Of a stretch of 64,000 nt of DNA, positions 37,801 through 49,000 are shown piece by piece. The notes beneath the pieces are model-generated. The model was given only the letters and a program-made list of their open reading frames with translations, was not told the origin of the DNA and ran no database searches. The position numbers were made by a program, and so were the translations under genes. Each line of letters starts with the position of its first letter. Within the stretch, counting starts at the first letter, position 1. The stretch comes from Sindora glabra (taxonomy: Eukaryota > Streptophyta > Magnoliopsida > Fabales > Fabaceae), in the NCBI GenBank assembly GCA_020226215.1, contig CM035234.1, positions 806,001 through 870,000 on the forward strand, given 5' to 3'.

Positions 37801-38320
37801 ATCATAGGTATTAAGTTCGCATTAAATAGTTTAGCAGATTGTAAATTTTGAAGAATCATATTTTAGTTCAAGCAAAGTCATGATCCTCCTTCTGAACTTT
37901 CCAACGTAGAATATGGATTTGGATCTAATACATCAACAAAGGGAGATGTCTACAGCTTCGGCATTCTAGTTCTTGAGATAGTGACCAGAAAAAGACCAAC
38001 AGATGATATTTTTGTTGGTCGATTAAATCTTCACAAATGGGTAAAAACTCATTATCATGAAAGGGTAGAAAAAGTGATAGACCCTTATTTGGTGACAGCT
38101 TCAAGAGACCAGTCCCCTGAAGTGAAAAAGACATGGGAGGTTGCAATGAGGGAATTAATTGAGCTTGGGATCCTTTGCACCCAGGAGTCCCCATTCTACA
38201 AGGCCTACCATGCTTGATGCAGCAGATGACTTGGATCGTCTCAAGAGATATCTTCATGGGGACACAACTAGAACTTTTGCCTCATCTCTTGGAATTTCAT
38301 CTTCTACTATAGGTTTTTAA

Positions 38321-38989
38321 CAATTTCCATTTTTGACAATTAGATAAAAGTTCCACGGATTTTCATACATAGTTCTTCAGCAATCGTAAGCAGGTCTAAC
38401 CTAAATTAGCAAATGAATATCGAATATTTATAAAAATAAGAACAAATAACAAGATTATGACAGTTAAATTCAATTAAGGTCACAAAACTATTCTATGGAG
38501 CAACTTAAATCTCCTAAAGGACATTCATCGGCGAAATTGGAATTTACATTCCATCTGTTTACTGCAGTATACAGGGGATAATTACGCCAAGTAATCCTGT
38601 AGTTAGGAATTCTTTTGATCTTTTTTTTTTTTAACAACAAAAACATTATCGGTAAGGTTAAGATGCATGGGACATGATTCTAATGAAACAAGAATCCCAT
38701 TTCATTTTTTAGTGATAATAGCATTATTGTCATACAAAATAACCAAATGATGAATCAATGACAAAGGTTTGAAAGCATTAACAAAAGCAAAATCTCAAGT
38801 ACAGTACGGTATGCCAGAAAGCAGCATCAAGTACTTCAAGTTGTGCATCCTAAATTACATTAGCTGTTAGCAAATTCAGTAATTTACTCGCAGCACGCAG
38901 AGTCATGTTGTGGATCAACAAATAAGACTTAGAAATCAGCCAAATGATATTAATATGCAACATTTAGTTTAAAACCTTGGATACATAAT
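38321..38989. other. Receptor-kinase 3' flank
   Basis: No further gene seen. A poly-T run lies at about 38620. Confidence 0.5.
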
Positions 38990-39200
38990 TTAAAAATTGT
39001 GCGAAAGATAATTAGGGTTTAGAGAAAAGGGAGAAGTAGAAAGGCTAGAAAGAATATATTATTGAATGAATATATTTTCTTAATACAATATATAAAACTT
39101 AACCCTAATACTCTATTTGTATAATATAAAGACTTTAATATCATTGACATTGGTTACAAGACAAGCAAACTCAAGCCCTAAAGTTAATCATGATCAATCA
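38990..39200 (-). repeat. Possible LTR remnant
   Basis: Read on the minus strand, the stretch has an LTR-end style: AGGGTTAAG, a long AT-rich transcript-start-like part, then TTTCTAGCCTTTCTACTTCTC and CTAAACCCTAATTA. No partner LTR was found, so this is weak. Confidence 0.25.
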
Positions 39201-39438
39201 TAAAATACCTAGAATCAATCAAAGATAATTTCGTATAATATAATTCTAACAAAAATAATAAATTACTACATTTATAAAGCATTGCATAAAAGATAAAACA
39301 ATGAACTATATATACAGCACAAATTAAATTGGAACTATTTAATAGAACTATAGCACAGATAATCTCCACAGCCTTAATGCATTTTTTCTTCATTAGCATG
39401 GGGGTTAGCACATATATGAGAAGGGAATAGAGAAACCC

Positions 39439-39698
39439 TGTTGGTATTCAGAAAAATATAACAAAGGAAAGCAAATATCTTAATGCAGAAAGGTATATTT
39501 TATTGATCAACAGAGTAACTTATTTATAGAGTATCATAGGAACTGATTTATAGAAAAATCTGCTACATATCTCAATAGAAAATATTTAAAAAAACTACTA
39601 ATAGAAAAATCTCACAAAGATAAACTTATCAAGTAAGAAATATTCAAACTCCTAAAAAATAGCAACTAATTCAGTTCCTTTGAGTCATCCAATTAACA
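39439..39698 (-). repeat. 3' LTR of copia element 2
   Basis: 260 bases with TG...CA ends as read on the plus strand, matching 43538-43797. Confidence 0.92.
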
Positions 39699-42600
39699 CT
39701 CCTCCTTGACTCTGGAGCTGCATATGCCAAGCTTCTGCGTCAAGAATTCAAATCTTGCTTTAGGAAGTGCTTTTGTTAGGATGTTAGCACTTTGATGCTC
39801 TGTTTTGCAGTAAATTAGTTGCACATCTCCTTTCCTTTGTATCTCCCTTAGAAAATAATATTTTATCTTGAAGTGTTTTGTCCTGCCATGGTATACTGGA
39901 TTATTAGCAATTGAAATTATAGCTTGGTTGTCCACAAATATCTTTTTACTTTCTTGTTGTTCCATATGCAAATCAACCATGAGATTTCTTATCCATAGAG
40001 CTTGATTCACAGTGGCAGCAGCAGCTACATATTCTACTTCTGCTGTGGATTGAGCTACAATTTCCTGCTTCTTTGATTGCCATGAAAAAATTCCAGAACC
40101 AAAGCTAAAACAGTAGCCGGAAGTGCTTTTCATATCATCAACACATCCAGCCCAATCACTATCTTGATAATAGACTTACAACATGCATGATATCTGGCCT
40201 AGTTGTAGTTAAATACATTAGGCAGCCAATAAGACTCCTGTACAATCCTTCATCCACCTTTTCAGCTCCATCTTCTCTGTAAAATTTTTCCTTTTGATTC
40301 ATTGGAGTTGTAGTTGGCTTGCATCCTTCCATGTTAAACTTCTTGAGGACTTCCTTTGCATATTTGTGCTGGCATATAAATATTTCATTTTGCTTTTGAT
40401 CCACCTACATACCAAGGAAGCATGTCATCCTTCCAAAGTCTGTCATTTCAAAAACACTTCTCATTTCTTCTTTGAACTTGTCGATCAGCTCCTGACAACT
40501 TCCTGTAACAAGTAGATTATCAACATACAGAGACACTGCTAGTATTTCACCATCAGCCTTTTTAATATATAAAGTGGATTCACTTAGACTTTTTTCAAAG
40601 CCTAAGTTTATTAAGTGTGCATCAATTCTGCTATACCAACACCTTGGAGCTTGTTTTAAGCCATACAAGGCTTTTTTAAGTTGATATACTTTCTCCTCTT
40701 GCCTTTGAACAGCAAACCCTTCAGGTTGTTCTATAAAAGTTTCTTCCTCCAAGTATCCATTCAAAAAAGTTGATTTCACATCCATTTGGTGTATAACCCA
40801 ACCCTTTTGTGCAACAAGAGCCAACAACATTCTTATGGTATCTAACCGTGAAACAGGGGCAAAAGTTTCAGAAAAATCTACCCCAAACACTTGAGCATAT
40901 CCTTTAACAACCAACCGTGCCTTGTATTTGTTCACAGAACCATCAGGATTAAGCTTAGTTCTGTAAACCCACTTAACTCCAATGGCTTTCTTTTGACTTA
41001 GGCTTGTCCACCAACTCCCATGTTTGGTTCTTTTCAATCATTTTAAGTTCTTCCTTCATTGCAGCTACCCATTTCTGATCAGCTGCTGCTTCTTCTTCAT
41101 ACCCTTCAGGTTCCATTACAGCAACATTACATTTTTGATAAATGTCAGAGAGTGATCTGGTTCCTTTAATCGGTTTATCATCCACATCTTCATTCTCCTC
41201 CTGAACCTCAAGCTGCTTATTTTTATCCCAGCTCCAGTTATCAAACTCAAAAAATTGAGTATCCCTGCTGACTATTACTTTTGTTAGTTTGTGGTAGGTA
41301 AATTCTATAGGCCTTTGAAATTGAGCTATAGCTTACAAAAATTCCTGGTTCTGCTTTTCTGTCTAATTTGTATATCTTAATTTGAGGAATGTAAGAGAAA
41401 CATAAGCAACCGAAAGTCTTCAAATTTGTCAGCTTAGGTTTGTAGCCATTCCATGCTTCAAAAGGAGTCATTTTCTGCAGTGCTTTTGTTGGCAATATGT
41501 TCAGCAAAAAAATTGCTATATTGGCAGCTTCAGCCTAAAATTTCTTGGGTAGCTCTTTGTCATGAAGTAGGCACCTTGTCATCTCCATAATTGTTCAATT
41601 TTTTCTCTCCACAACACCATTTTGTTGTGGAGTGTATCGTGTTGTCAATTGATGTTCAATGCCTGCATCTTCATAAAATTTATTAAAAAAATTTTAGGTG
41701 TATTCAGTTCCATTATCGGACCTTATCACCTACATTTTGCATCTACTCTGAGTTTCAACCCAAGCTTTGAACTTCACAAAGATGTCAACAACTTCAAATT
41801 TATGTTTCATAAAATAAATCCAACACATTCTTGAATAATCATCAATGAATGCAATATAATACTTACTGCCATTCAATGATGGTGTTATCATAGGTCCTCC
41901 CACATCTCGTGTGTACTAATTGCAACTTTTGCGAAGCCTTCCAAGCCTTGTTTTGTTGAAAGGGAAGTCTGTTTTGCTTCCCATATTGACAAGCAGCACA
42001 TGACAAGCAGCACATTTAGGAAACTCATTTTCTAATTCAGGTAAACATTTCCCCAAGGTTGTTCTTTTTCATAAAGAGTAGAGCATCATGATAGAAATGG
42101 CCCATTCTTTTGTGCCAAAGCACTGTATTATTCTCTTCTTTATGTACAACAGCCAGCTCTTCATTTATCAAGTCTAAGGCAAAATTTTTGCCTTGCATTA
42201 GGACTTTGAACATTTCTACGCCATTTGCATCTTTTATCACACATTTTTTTATCTTTAAAGAGCACCTTATAGCCTTTCTCCAACAACTGAGAAACATTCA
42301 AAAGGTTTTGATTAATTTCTGGAACATATAACACATCAGAAATTAATTTCAAACCTGAATGGCCTCCAATTGCAACTGTTCCTTTGCCTTTTACAGCAGG
42401 GAGTGCTCCATTTCCAATCCTGACTTTGGAAATTGCAGTCTTGTCAAGTTTTTTAAACAATTCTCGATCATAAGTCATGTGGTTTGTACAACCACTGTCT
42501 ATAAGCCAGCTTTCTGAGGTGTTGTTGGTGGCAAAGCATGATGCCATAAATAATTGCTCCTCCAAAGGTTGGCCTTTTGCAGTCTTGGCTTTTCCTTGTT

Positions 42601-43452
42601 ACTGTTGAGTCTTGCACACTTTTTTCACATGTCCTGACTGGCCACACTTATGGCATTTTACGTTTGGCCTCCACCAGCACTTTTCTTGCGGATGATTATT
42701 TTTTTTGCAATGGGGACATGTTGAAAAAACTTGAGCATTGCTGCTTTGGTATTTTTTATTGCCTTGCTTCTTTTTCTTATTTCTGCCATCATTGTTACTC
42801 TGTGATTTAGCTTGAAAAGCACCTTCTATAGTTTCTTCTTGTCTCATAAGCCTCCTCTGTTCTTGTTCCTACAATGCATATAACAATTTTGCAAAGGTAA
42901 TGCTTGACAAGTCTCTTGAGTTTTCCAAAGATGAAATAGTGGCCTTAAATTTTTCAGGAATTGTAACTAGGATTTTTTGAACAATTCTAGAATCAGAAAA
43001 ATCAATTCCAAGAAGTCTTACTTTATTGACAATGCCTAGAAGCCTGTCAAAATATTCCTTGATTGTTTCTTCATCTTCTGCATCTCAAATTCTCGGATTA
43101 AGTTTAGCACCTGCATCCCTTTAACTTTTTCATTTCTTGCATATTCTTGCTCCAAAAAATCCCAAATCTCCTTGGCTATTTTCAGAGTCATTATTCTGGT
43201 GAAGATGGTAGGTGAGACTGCTGCAAACAAAGTTGCTTTTGCTTTTGATTTTCTTTGCTTATTCTCCTTGTGATTTTTTATTTGAGCAATAGTTGGATTA
43301 TGTGGTAGATTAGGAACTTCATATACTTGTTCAATAGCTTCCCATAGGTCATTACCATCAAGATATGCCTCCATTCTAACAGCCTAGGCTTGATAATTTG
43401 TTCCATTAAACTGCGGAGGTGCAATTGCTGTGAATGAACCTTTTGGATTCAT
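39693..43452 (-). pseudogene. Copia gag-pol polyprotein (element 2), recently broken
   Basis: Gag starts at 43452 (MNPKGSFTAIAPPQFNGTNY); a TAG replaces what is normally Trp soon after. Gag continues from MEAYLDGNDLWEAIEQ (43374) to a frameshift near 43040. The zinc knuckle CHKCGQSGHVKKVC lies near 42650. The protease block SWLIDSGCTNHMT lies near 42490, and the pre-integrase block LWHKRMGH near 42110. Integrase (42040-41250) has several stops. Reverse transcriptase runs from 41037 (GVKWVYRTKLNPDGS) through the box LYVDNLLVTG, where the second Asp of YVDD is Asn. RNase H (40133-39693) is open to its natural end. By sequence it is close to element 1 but much better preserved. Confidence 0.94.
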
Positions 43453-43521
43453 TTTGACTAGGTTTTGTGTTTGGGAAATTGTTTTGGGGCTCACTCAAAC
43501 TCATAGGTCTCTCAAGATAAT

Positions 43522-43534
43522 GGCTCTGATACCA
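43522..43534 (-). other. tRNA-iMet primer-binding site of element 2
   Basis: Minus-strand TGGTATCAGAGCC, complementary to the 3' end of plant initiator Met tRNA, the usual primer of copia reverse transcription. Confidence 0.88.
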
Positions 43535-43537
43535 ATT

Positions 43538-43797
43538 TGTTGGTATAAAAAAAATATAACAAAGGAAAGCAAATATCTTAATGCAGAAAGGTATATTTTA
43601 TTGATTAACAGAGTAACTTATTTATAGAGTATCATAGAAACTAATTTGTAGAAAAATCTGCTACATATCTCAACAGAAAATATTTAAAAAAAATTGCTAA
43701 CAGAAAAATCTCACAAGGATAAACTTATCAAGTAAGAAATATTCAAACTCCTAAAAAATAGCAACTAATTCAGTTCCTTTGAGTCATCCAATCAACA
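43538..43797 (-). repeat. 5' LTR of copia element 2
   Basis: 260 bases; its inner edge lies three bases from the primer-binding site at 43522-43534. Confidence 0.92.
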
Positions 43798-45431
43798 AAC
43801 CTACTACTAACTGCCGCAATCAAACTTGTTATTGCAAACGTCACCTTAAATTGTCGATGTAATTGACTTCACGAATTTGCATCAATTATTGATGATAATT
43901 TCTAGATCTCAACCTAAAAAAAATTTGGACCATAACCTTTTCATATCATTATCAAAACATCCCATCTTACGATGCTGAGTCCTAGTAATTGATATCACCA
44001 TCTGGAAGAGCAAAGATAATTTGCTAATCCAATTTGAGCCTAGAGATAGCTCAGTAAGCATATCACGAATATTAGCATGCCAACCATGGCAGAAAAGAAA
44101 GAAAATTAATGGAAATCTAGATTTTTGTGGTCTTAGATACATTCAAACTTCAATTATTTGAACTCACGAGGGACAAACAAAACTGCGTAGTGATATTATC
44201 TGGAGTAAAGCACAAGTGGATCCAAAAGATGCAGGGACGCTGGAAACATACATATGTTGCTGTAGTCTCTACTGTCATAATGAGTGATGCAATCACTAGT
44301 CCGCTCAGGCATTGCAGTAATGAGGAAATTTGCTCAGCACCTTTCTTTTTTTTTTTTTTGGTTTCAAGTGAACAAAATAAAGAAATGTAAAAGAACAAAA
44401 AGGAAGCCCACTTATTTTATACCACGTTAACGGAGATAATTTCGCTAGTCCGAAAGGAAGACACTGAGGTAGATATTGAAGCTTCCAAATTGTTTGATAG
44501 TCCAACAGCCAAGGCAAATTTTCTGCTGTCAAAGTTCTAAAATTTGATGACAACCCAGCTTCTGTATTTTTTTAAACAAAAGTACTTGTGAATAGGGATT
44601 CTTCCATCTGGACTACAAGAAATTTTGCCGCCAAAACCGGTTTTGCACTTTTCAAAGGACAATTACGACTTACAAGGCAGTAAAGGAAAAACTATAGAAC
44701 TGACCTTTAAATTGATTTATATCTTGAACAAGAGCCCACTACTGGAACTCCTGGCTTTCCCAGACCTTCTGAAGTTGCTCTACATTTCTCCGCTGGTAAG
44801 TCAGAACTGATGCCAACAAAGAACGCCAGTGAAAGACTCGTTTTTGTGAGACGACAAAGTTGCTTTCCTCGTAAACGACTGCAAAAATATGGTGCAGAAA
44901 ATCTAAAACAGATCTTTGTCTCTAATTGCCAACATTGTGAGTAATTATTTAATCTCAACAAAATTCTTGTCATCTTGTTAGCAACTTTCAATTGAATTTT
45001 GTAACTGTTTCATCTAAAACTAGCCGTAAATGAAGATTGTAATTTATAAAATAAGAAATAAGAGGTTATATTTTAAGTATACAGCTGGTGAATAGATAAA
45101 TTATCTTAAAAAGAAGATAATTCTGTTGAACGGTACTTTAAACCCCAGTTGTCCTGATAAAAAATATGTTTCATAAGAATATAATTATAGTAAACAAATA
45201 ATTAGTAAAAAAAAATTAATATATTTAGATTTAAATATAATAAATTTGGTAGAAGATGATTTTTTAAGTAATTATTTTCATCCATTAACATATATTTTTG
45301 AGAATTATTTTTTTAATAATAAAATATAGAAATATGTAACATTATTTTATTTATATATATATAGGAATTATTTTTGTTCCAATAAACGGAGCCTAATTAT
45401 CTATTGTTTGGGGAAACAATTGCCAAACACT
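43798..45431 (-). pseudogene. Possible decayed fragment of a host gene
   Basis: The base composition is richer than the surrounding AT-rich DNA. On the minus strand, an exon-like piece at 44792-44705 between an AG and a GT reads RRNVEQLQKVWESQEF and, after an in-frame TAG, WALVQDINQFK. Another exon-like piece lies at about 44522-44420 after a TTTGACAGCAG acceptor, and a third open stretch at about 44345-44150. The pieces look like protein rather than noise but I do not recognise the gene and they cannot be joined with confidence. 45000-45431 is AT-rich with nothing seen. Confidence 0.3.
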
Positions 45432-45910
45432 TGTTGAAAATATTTAAATTAATTTTGAAAAAAATTAGGTGGCAGGCATGTGAGACAGCAAAAGTAAGTC
45501 ATAATAGTTGAGGAACCTTTTGCAATTGGCACTGCAAATAGATAACGAGAACAAACATAGGATTCTTCAATAATAATATTATATTATGATTCGGTTACAA
45601 TATGCCTTCCAAAATTGCTAACTCATAAGGCTGTATAAGGATGTCAATTTTCTTTGTTCATGCCATTCAATCAGAGATTTGCTTATAAGCACAATACCTT
45701 GATGTTTTGCTCCACATAGCCGTGAGATTCCATCAGTGAGTAAAAAAAAAATTGAGTGATATTTTGCTATAATTTGTGAAAAAAATAAAGTGTATTTATA
45801 TTTGTAAGAATTGTAGCAATTATAAAAAAAATTCTTATTTCTACTCCTTCTTCACAATCTTTTTTATTTTTTTGGTGCCAATATTATTAGCAAATATATT
45901 AATTCCAACA
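45432..45910 (+). repeat. 5' LTR of copia element 3
   Basis: Starts TGTTGAAAA and ends CCAACA. It matches 51540-51805 plus 52246-52439, and so shows the state of the LTR before the MITE insertion. Confidence 0.75.
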
Positions 45911-46079
45911 TTTAGTATCAATGCTTGGTTATATAATGATAACAAATTCAATCTGATTGCAATTTCCAAAATTCAGCAACAAAAATTTGATAACTAGATC
46001 ATTAAGTTGAAAGTATTATTCAAATTCTAATATCTATGGAATTTGGTGGAGAATTGCTATACCAATGTAAAAAATTAAG

Positions 46080-49000
46080 AGGAATTTGATGGATTAGAGA
46101 AAGATAAGAAAAATGCACTGATAGAAACCCAGAAAAAAGATCAAAAAACATTATTCATGATCTTTAAAAACATATATTTAAAAAAAAATCATTTGCAAAC
46201 ACATCAAAAGAAGTATGAGATATTCTGTATAAATCCTATAAAAGTGATGATCATATCAGAGGAGTGCAACTATAAACACTATGAGATAATTTTAAATCTT
46301 TAAACATGAAAGATGCAAAATCCATTCCAGTATACTTTAATCGAGTTTAAACTATCGTTAACTAGTTAAGAGTCAATAGTGAAGACATTTAAAACATTAG
46401 AATTGTAGAAAAGATCATGCAATCTTTGATTGTAAAGTTTGAATATATTGTTGTAGCAATTAAAGAATCACAAGATACATTATTCATGTCAATAGATAAA
46501 TTAATGAACTCTTTATACTCACACGAACACCAAATGAGCAAAAAAGTTACTAGTTTGAGTTCAAAGCAAGCTTTGTAAAGTAAGGTGGTTTAACAAAATT
46601 GTAAAGGTTATCAAGGTAGTCGAAGTTGTGGAGGTTATCAAAGTGCTAGAAGAGGATGAAGACAAGGAAAAGGTGGTCATTTTAATACCAACAATAGAAA
46701 AAGATCAAATGATGACAATTCTTTAAAAAGTTAATAGGGTTATAGTGGAGTAGGAAGTAGATCCAATATCCAATGTCACAAATACAAAAAATTTAGATAT
46801 TATCAAAATTAATGTTACTCTAAGATGTCATATAAGTTGATAAAACATGCAAATGCAATAGATGTTGAAAAGAATAGTATGCTCACATATAAATCAAATA
46901 AGTCAGATGTGGAGCATGTAAACACATGGTACCTTAATATTGGATGCATCAATTACATATGTGAAAAAAAAAAGTATTTCTCATATCTAGATGAATTCAT
47001 ATGTGCAAAAGTGTCATGAGCTAAATTTTTAAGTTGGAAATCGTGACCGATATGAATACATCAGTATCCTATGATATATTTATAAGCCTTTTTTTTTACT
47101 TTTCTCTCATTTCTAACCAAACACAATAATATTAATAAACTAATATATATATATAAAGATCAGTATATTTGCATATCAAAGTAAAAGTACTATTTCATAA
47201 CTCATACTAACATCAGATAGCGTTTCACTACTAAGATACTATATTCTAAATATTTAACAGTTCAAAATACATGGTATACTAGTGATCACATATGATTTAG
47301 GAATCCACCTATAAAAAAAATTTAAAACAATAACAAAATGAGTATTTTAAATACTTAGTGAGTCTATTTACATTCCAATGTCTAAAATAATTCTATAAAG
47401 AATTTACCATTTTACTCATGAATATTTAACTAATAATAATTGTCTATCAACGTAATATAACTTTATCAATCTAAATGAATTCAGATCTAACATACAACTA
47501 ATACATAATATGCAAGTGAGAATGATGGGAAGGTATAGGTTCCACCTTATGCCTCCCATCCAACATTTTCCCTCATGCCTTAGCCTTATCCTTCCATTCT
47601 AACCTTATCCCACTCTCCAATATAATGTCCCTTCACACAAATAAAATCTGCCCTCTTTATAGGACCATCCTTTTTAGGGGTTAAGGTATGGTTAATATAC
47701 ATCCCACCAAAATTTTTCTATAACTCAAATATAATAATAATCTATAATTTTAAAAAAATTCATAATTTCCTATGCATAAACATATTTTATAAAATAATCA
47801 TATACACAATTTCAATCATAACTTATTTACTTATCACGTTTAGCAATAAAATTTGTAATTATATTGCTAATTCTATTATTTACAATACTACTAATAATAT
47901 TAAATGGAAATTCTAAAACTATCATCCTCATTTCATATTTTTTACAATTTTTTAAAATAAAATTTAAGCCTAATTGGAATTATCTAAATTTAAACATAAT
48001 TACTATAAATTATTGCATAAAATTAAAATTAAAATTAAATTAGAAATTGGGTAAACAGAACTCACCTTAATTCTCCCAATGATACCTCTAAATTCATGAT
48101 TATTTTTCTCTTTCTCTCTTTTTTCTTTCTTTTTTTCTCTTTGTTCTCCTGTTGCGTTTACTTCTTTCTTCTTCTTCTGTTATTACTTGACGCACCTCCC
48201 TTTATTTATAAAACATGGACACCAGTATTGTCACCATCATCGATTAAAATATTATTATTATTTTATTATTATATATTTTTTAACTTATTTTTACTTTTCA
48301 ATTTTGCCCTTTATCTTTTCAAGAATTTACATTTTTGTCCCCATAAATTATTTTTCAATTTTGCCCTTCTACTTTATAGAAATATACACATTTGCCATTA
48401 TAATATTTTTCCAATTTTGCCCTTTTCTTTTATGAAAAATTTCAAATTTGTCCAAATATTTTCTAAAAATTATTTATTTAATTTCTTTAAAAAAATTACA
48501 TTATAATACATTTGTAATATTTTCATATTTTTATCTAATAGTTTTATTTATTTATTTATTTAATAAATAAAAATATTTTACCTTTTACAAAAAGTCAATT
48601 TTGAAAATAAATCTAAAATTTCTATTATAAAGAAAGGCAACATTAGCATTCAATTAAAAAATGATACAAATATTACTATTATCGATGTTTATTTCGTGTT
48701 AAAACCTTTTTAGAACCTACTGAGTACGAGCCAATTTTTTAAAAAAGGGTAAAAAATTAATATCTAGAATGGAGCATACACAAATAAAAGCAAAAATAGT
48801 AAGATAATTAGAAAAGTACAAATGATGTAGAATTATATGTTTCCTTTGAATTTGTAAACAAAAATCTTGATGAATCTTTCAACAATCATGAAAGATGATA
48901 ATTGATTGTGGCATCTTTGGTTTGGTCATCTAAATTTTTGTAGGCTAAAGCTACTAGCTTAAAAGAAGATGGTTACTGAGTTACTAATAATTAATACTTT

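Larger units (their letters stand above)
33628..38320 (+). pseudogene. Non-RD LRR receptor-like kinase pseudogene (At2g24130-like)
   Basis: The start is at 33628 (MIFLQTSFFLL), inside a signal peptide interrupted at 33658 by an LTR element. The leader resumes at 34895 (LLLLYPISAFSHSLPS). Then follow the LRRNT region (LTDKAALLEFKKAI), roughly 16-18 plant LRRs, a C-terminal cap (GNPHLCG), a membrane segment near 36660-36750 and a kinase. Kinase motifs are GSGSYGRVYRG, VAVKVLHL, VIHCDLKPSN and SDFGIA. HCD in place of HRD marks a non-RD kinase, as in LRR-XII immune receptors. An intron (37414-37909, phase 1) splits the activation segment at IAP/EYGFG, and the ORF would end at 38320. Other lesions are TGA at 36377, an extra G in the run 37331-37336, and an extra A at 38193. 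It resembles proteins annotated as At2g24130-like LRR receptor kinases (from memory). It cannot make a receptor. Confidence 0.92.
39439..43797 (-). mobile_element. Ty1/copia LTR retrotransposon (element 2), relatively young
   Basis: LTRs of 260 bases at 39439-39698 and 43538-43797 differ at roughly a dozen positions by eye (about 95% identity), so this is the youngest of the three full copia elements here. On the minus strand a perfect tRNA-iMet primer site (TGGTATCAGAGCC) follows the 5' LTR at 43534-43522, and a purine tract (GTCAAGGAGGAGTG) precedes the 3' LTR. Flanks AACCC and AACCT look like a target duplication with one change. Gag-pol is complete in order but carries several stops and frameshifts. 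Confidence 0.95.

Noticed and set aside
48096..48506. 136-codon open frame rich in Phe, Leu and Tyr
   Set aside because: Pure pyrimidine-rich low-complexity translation inside the insertion in element 3.
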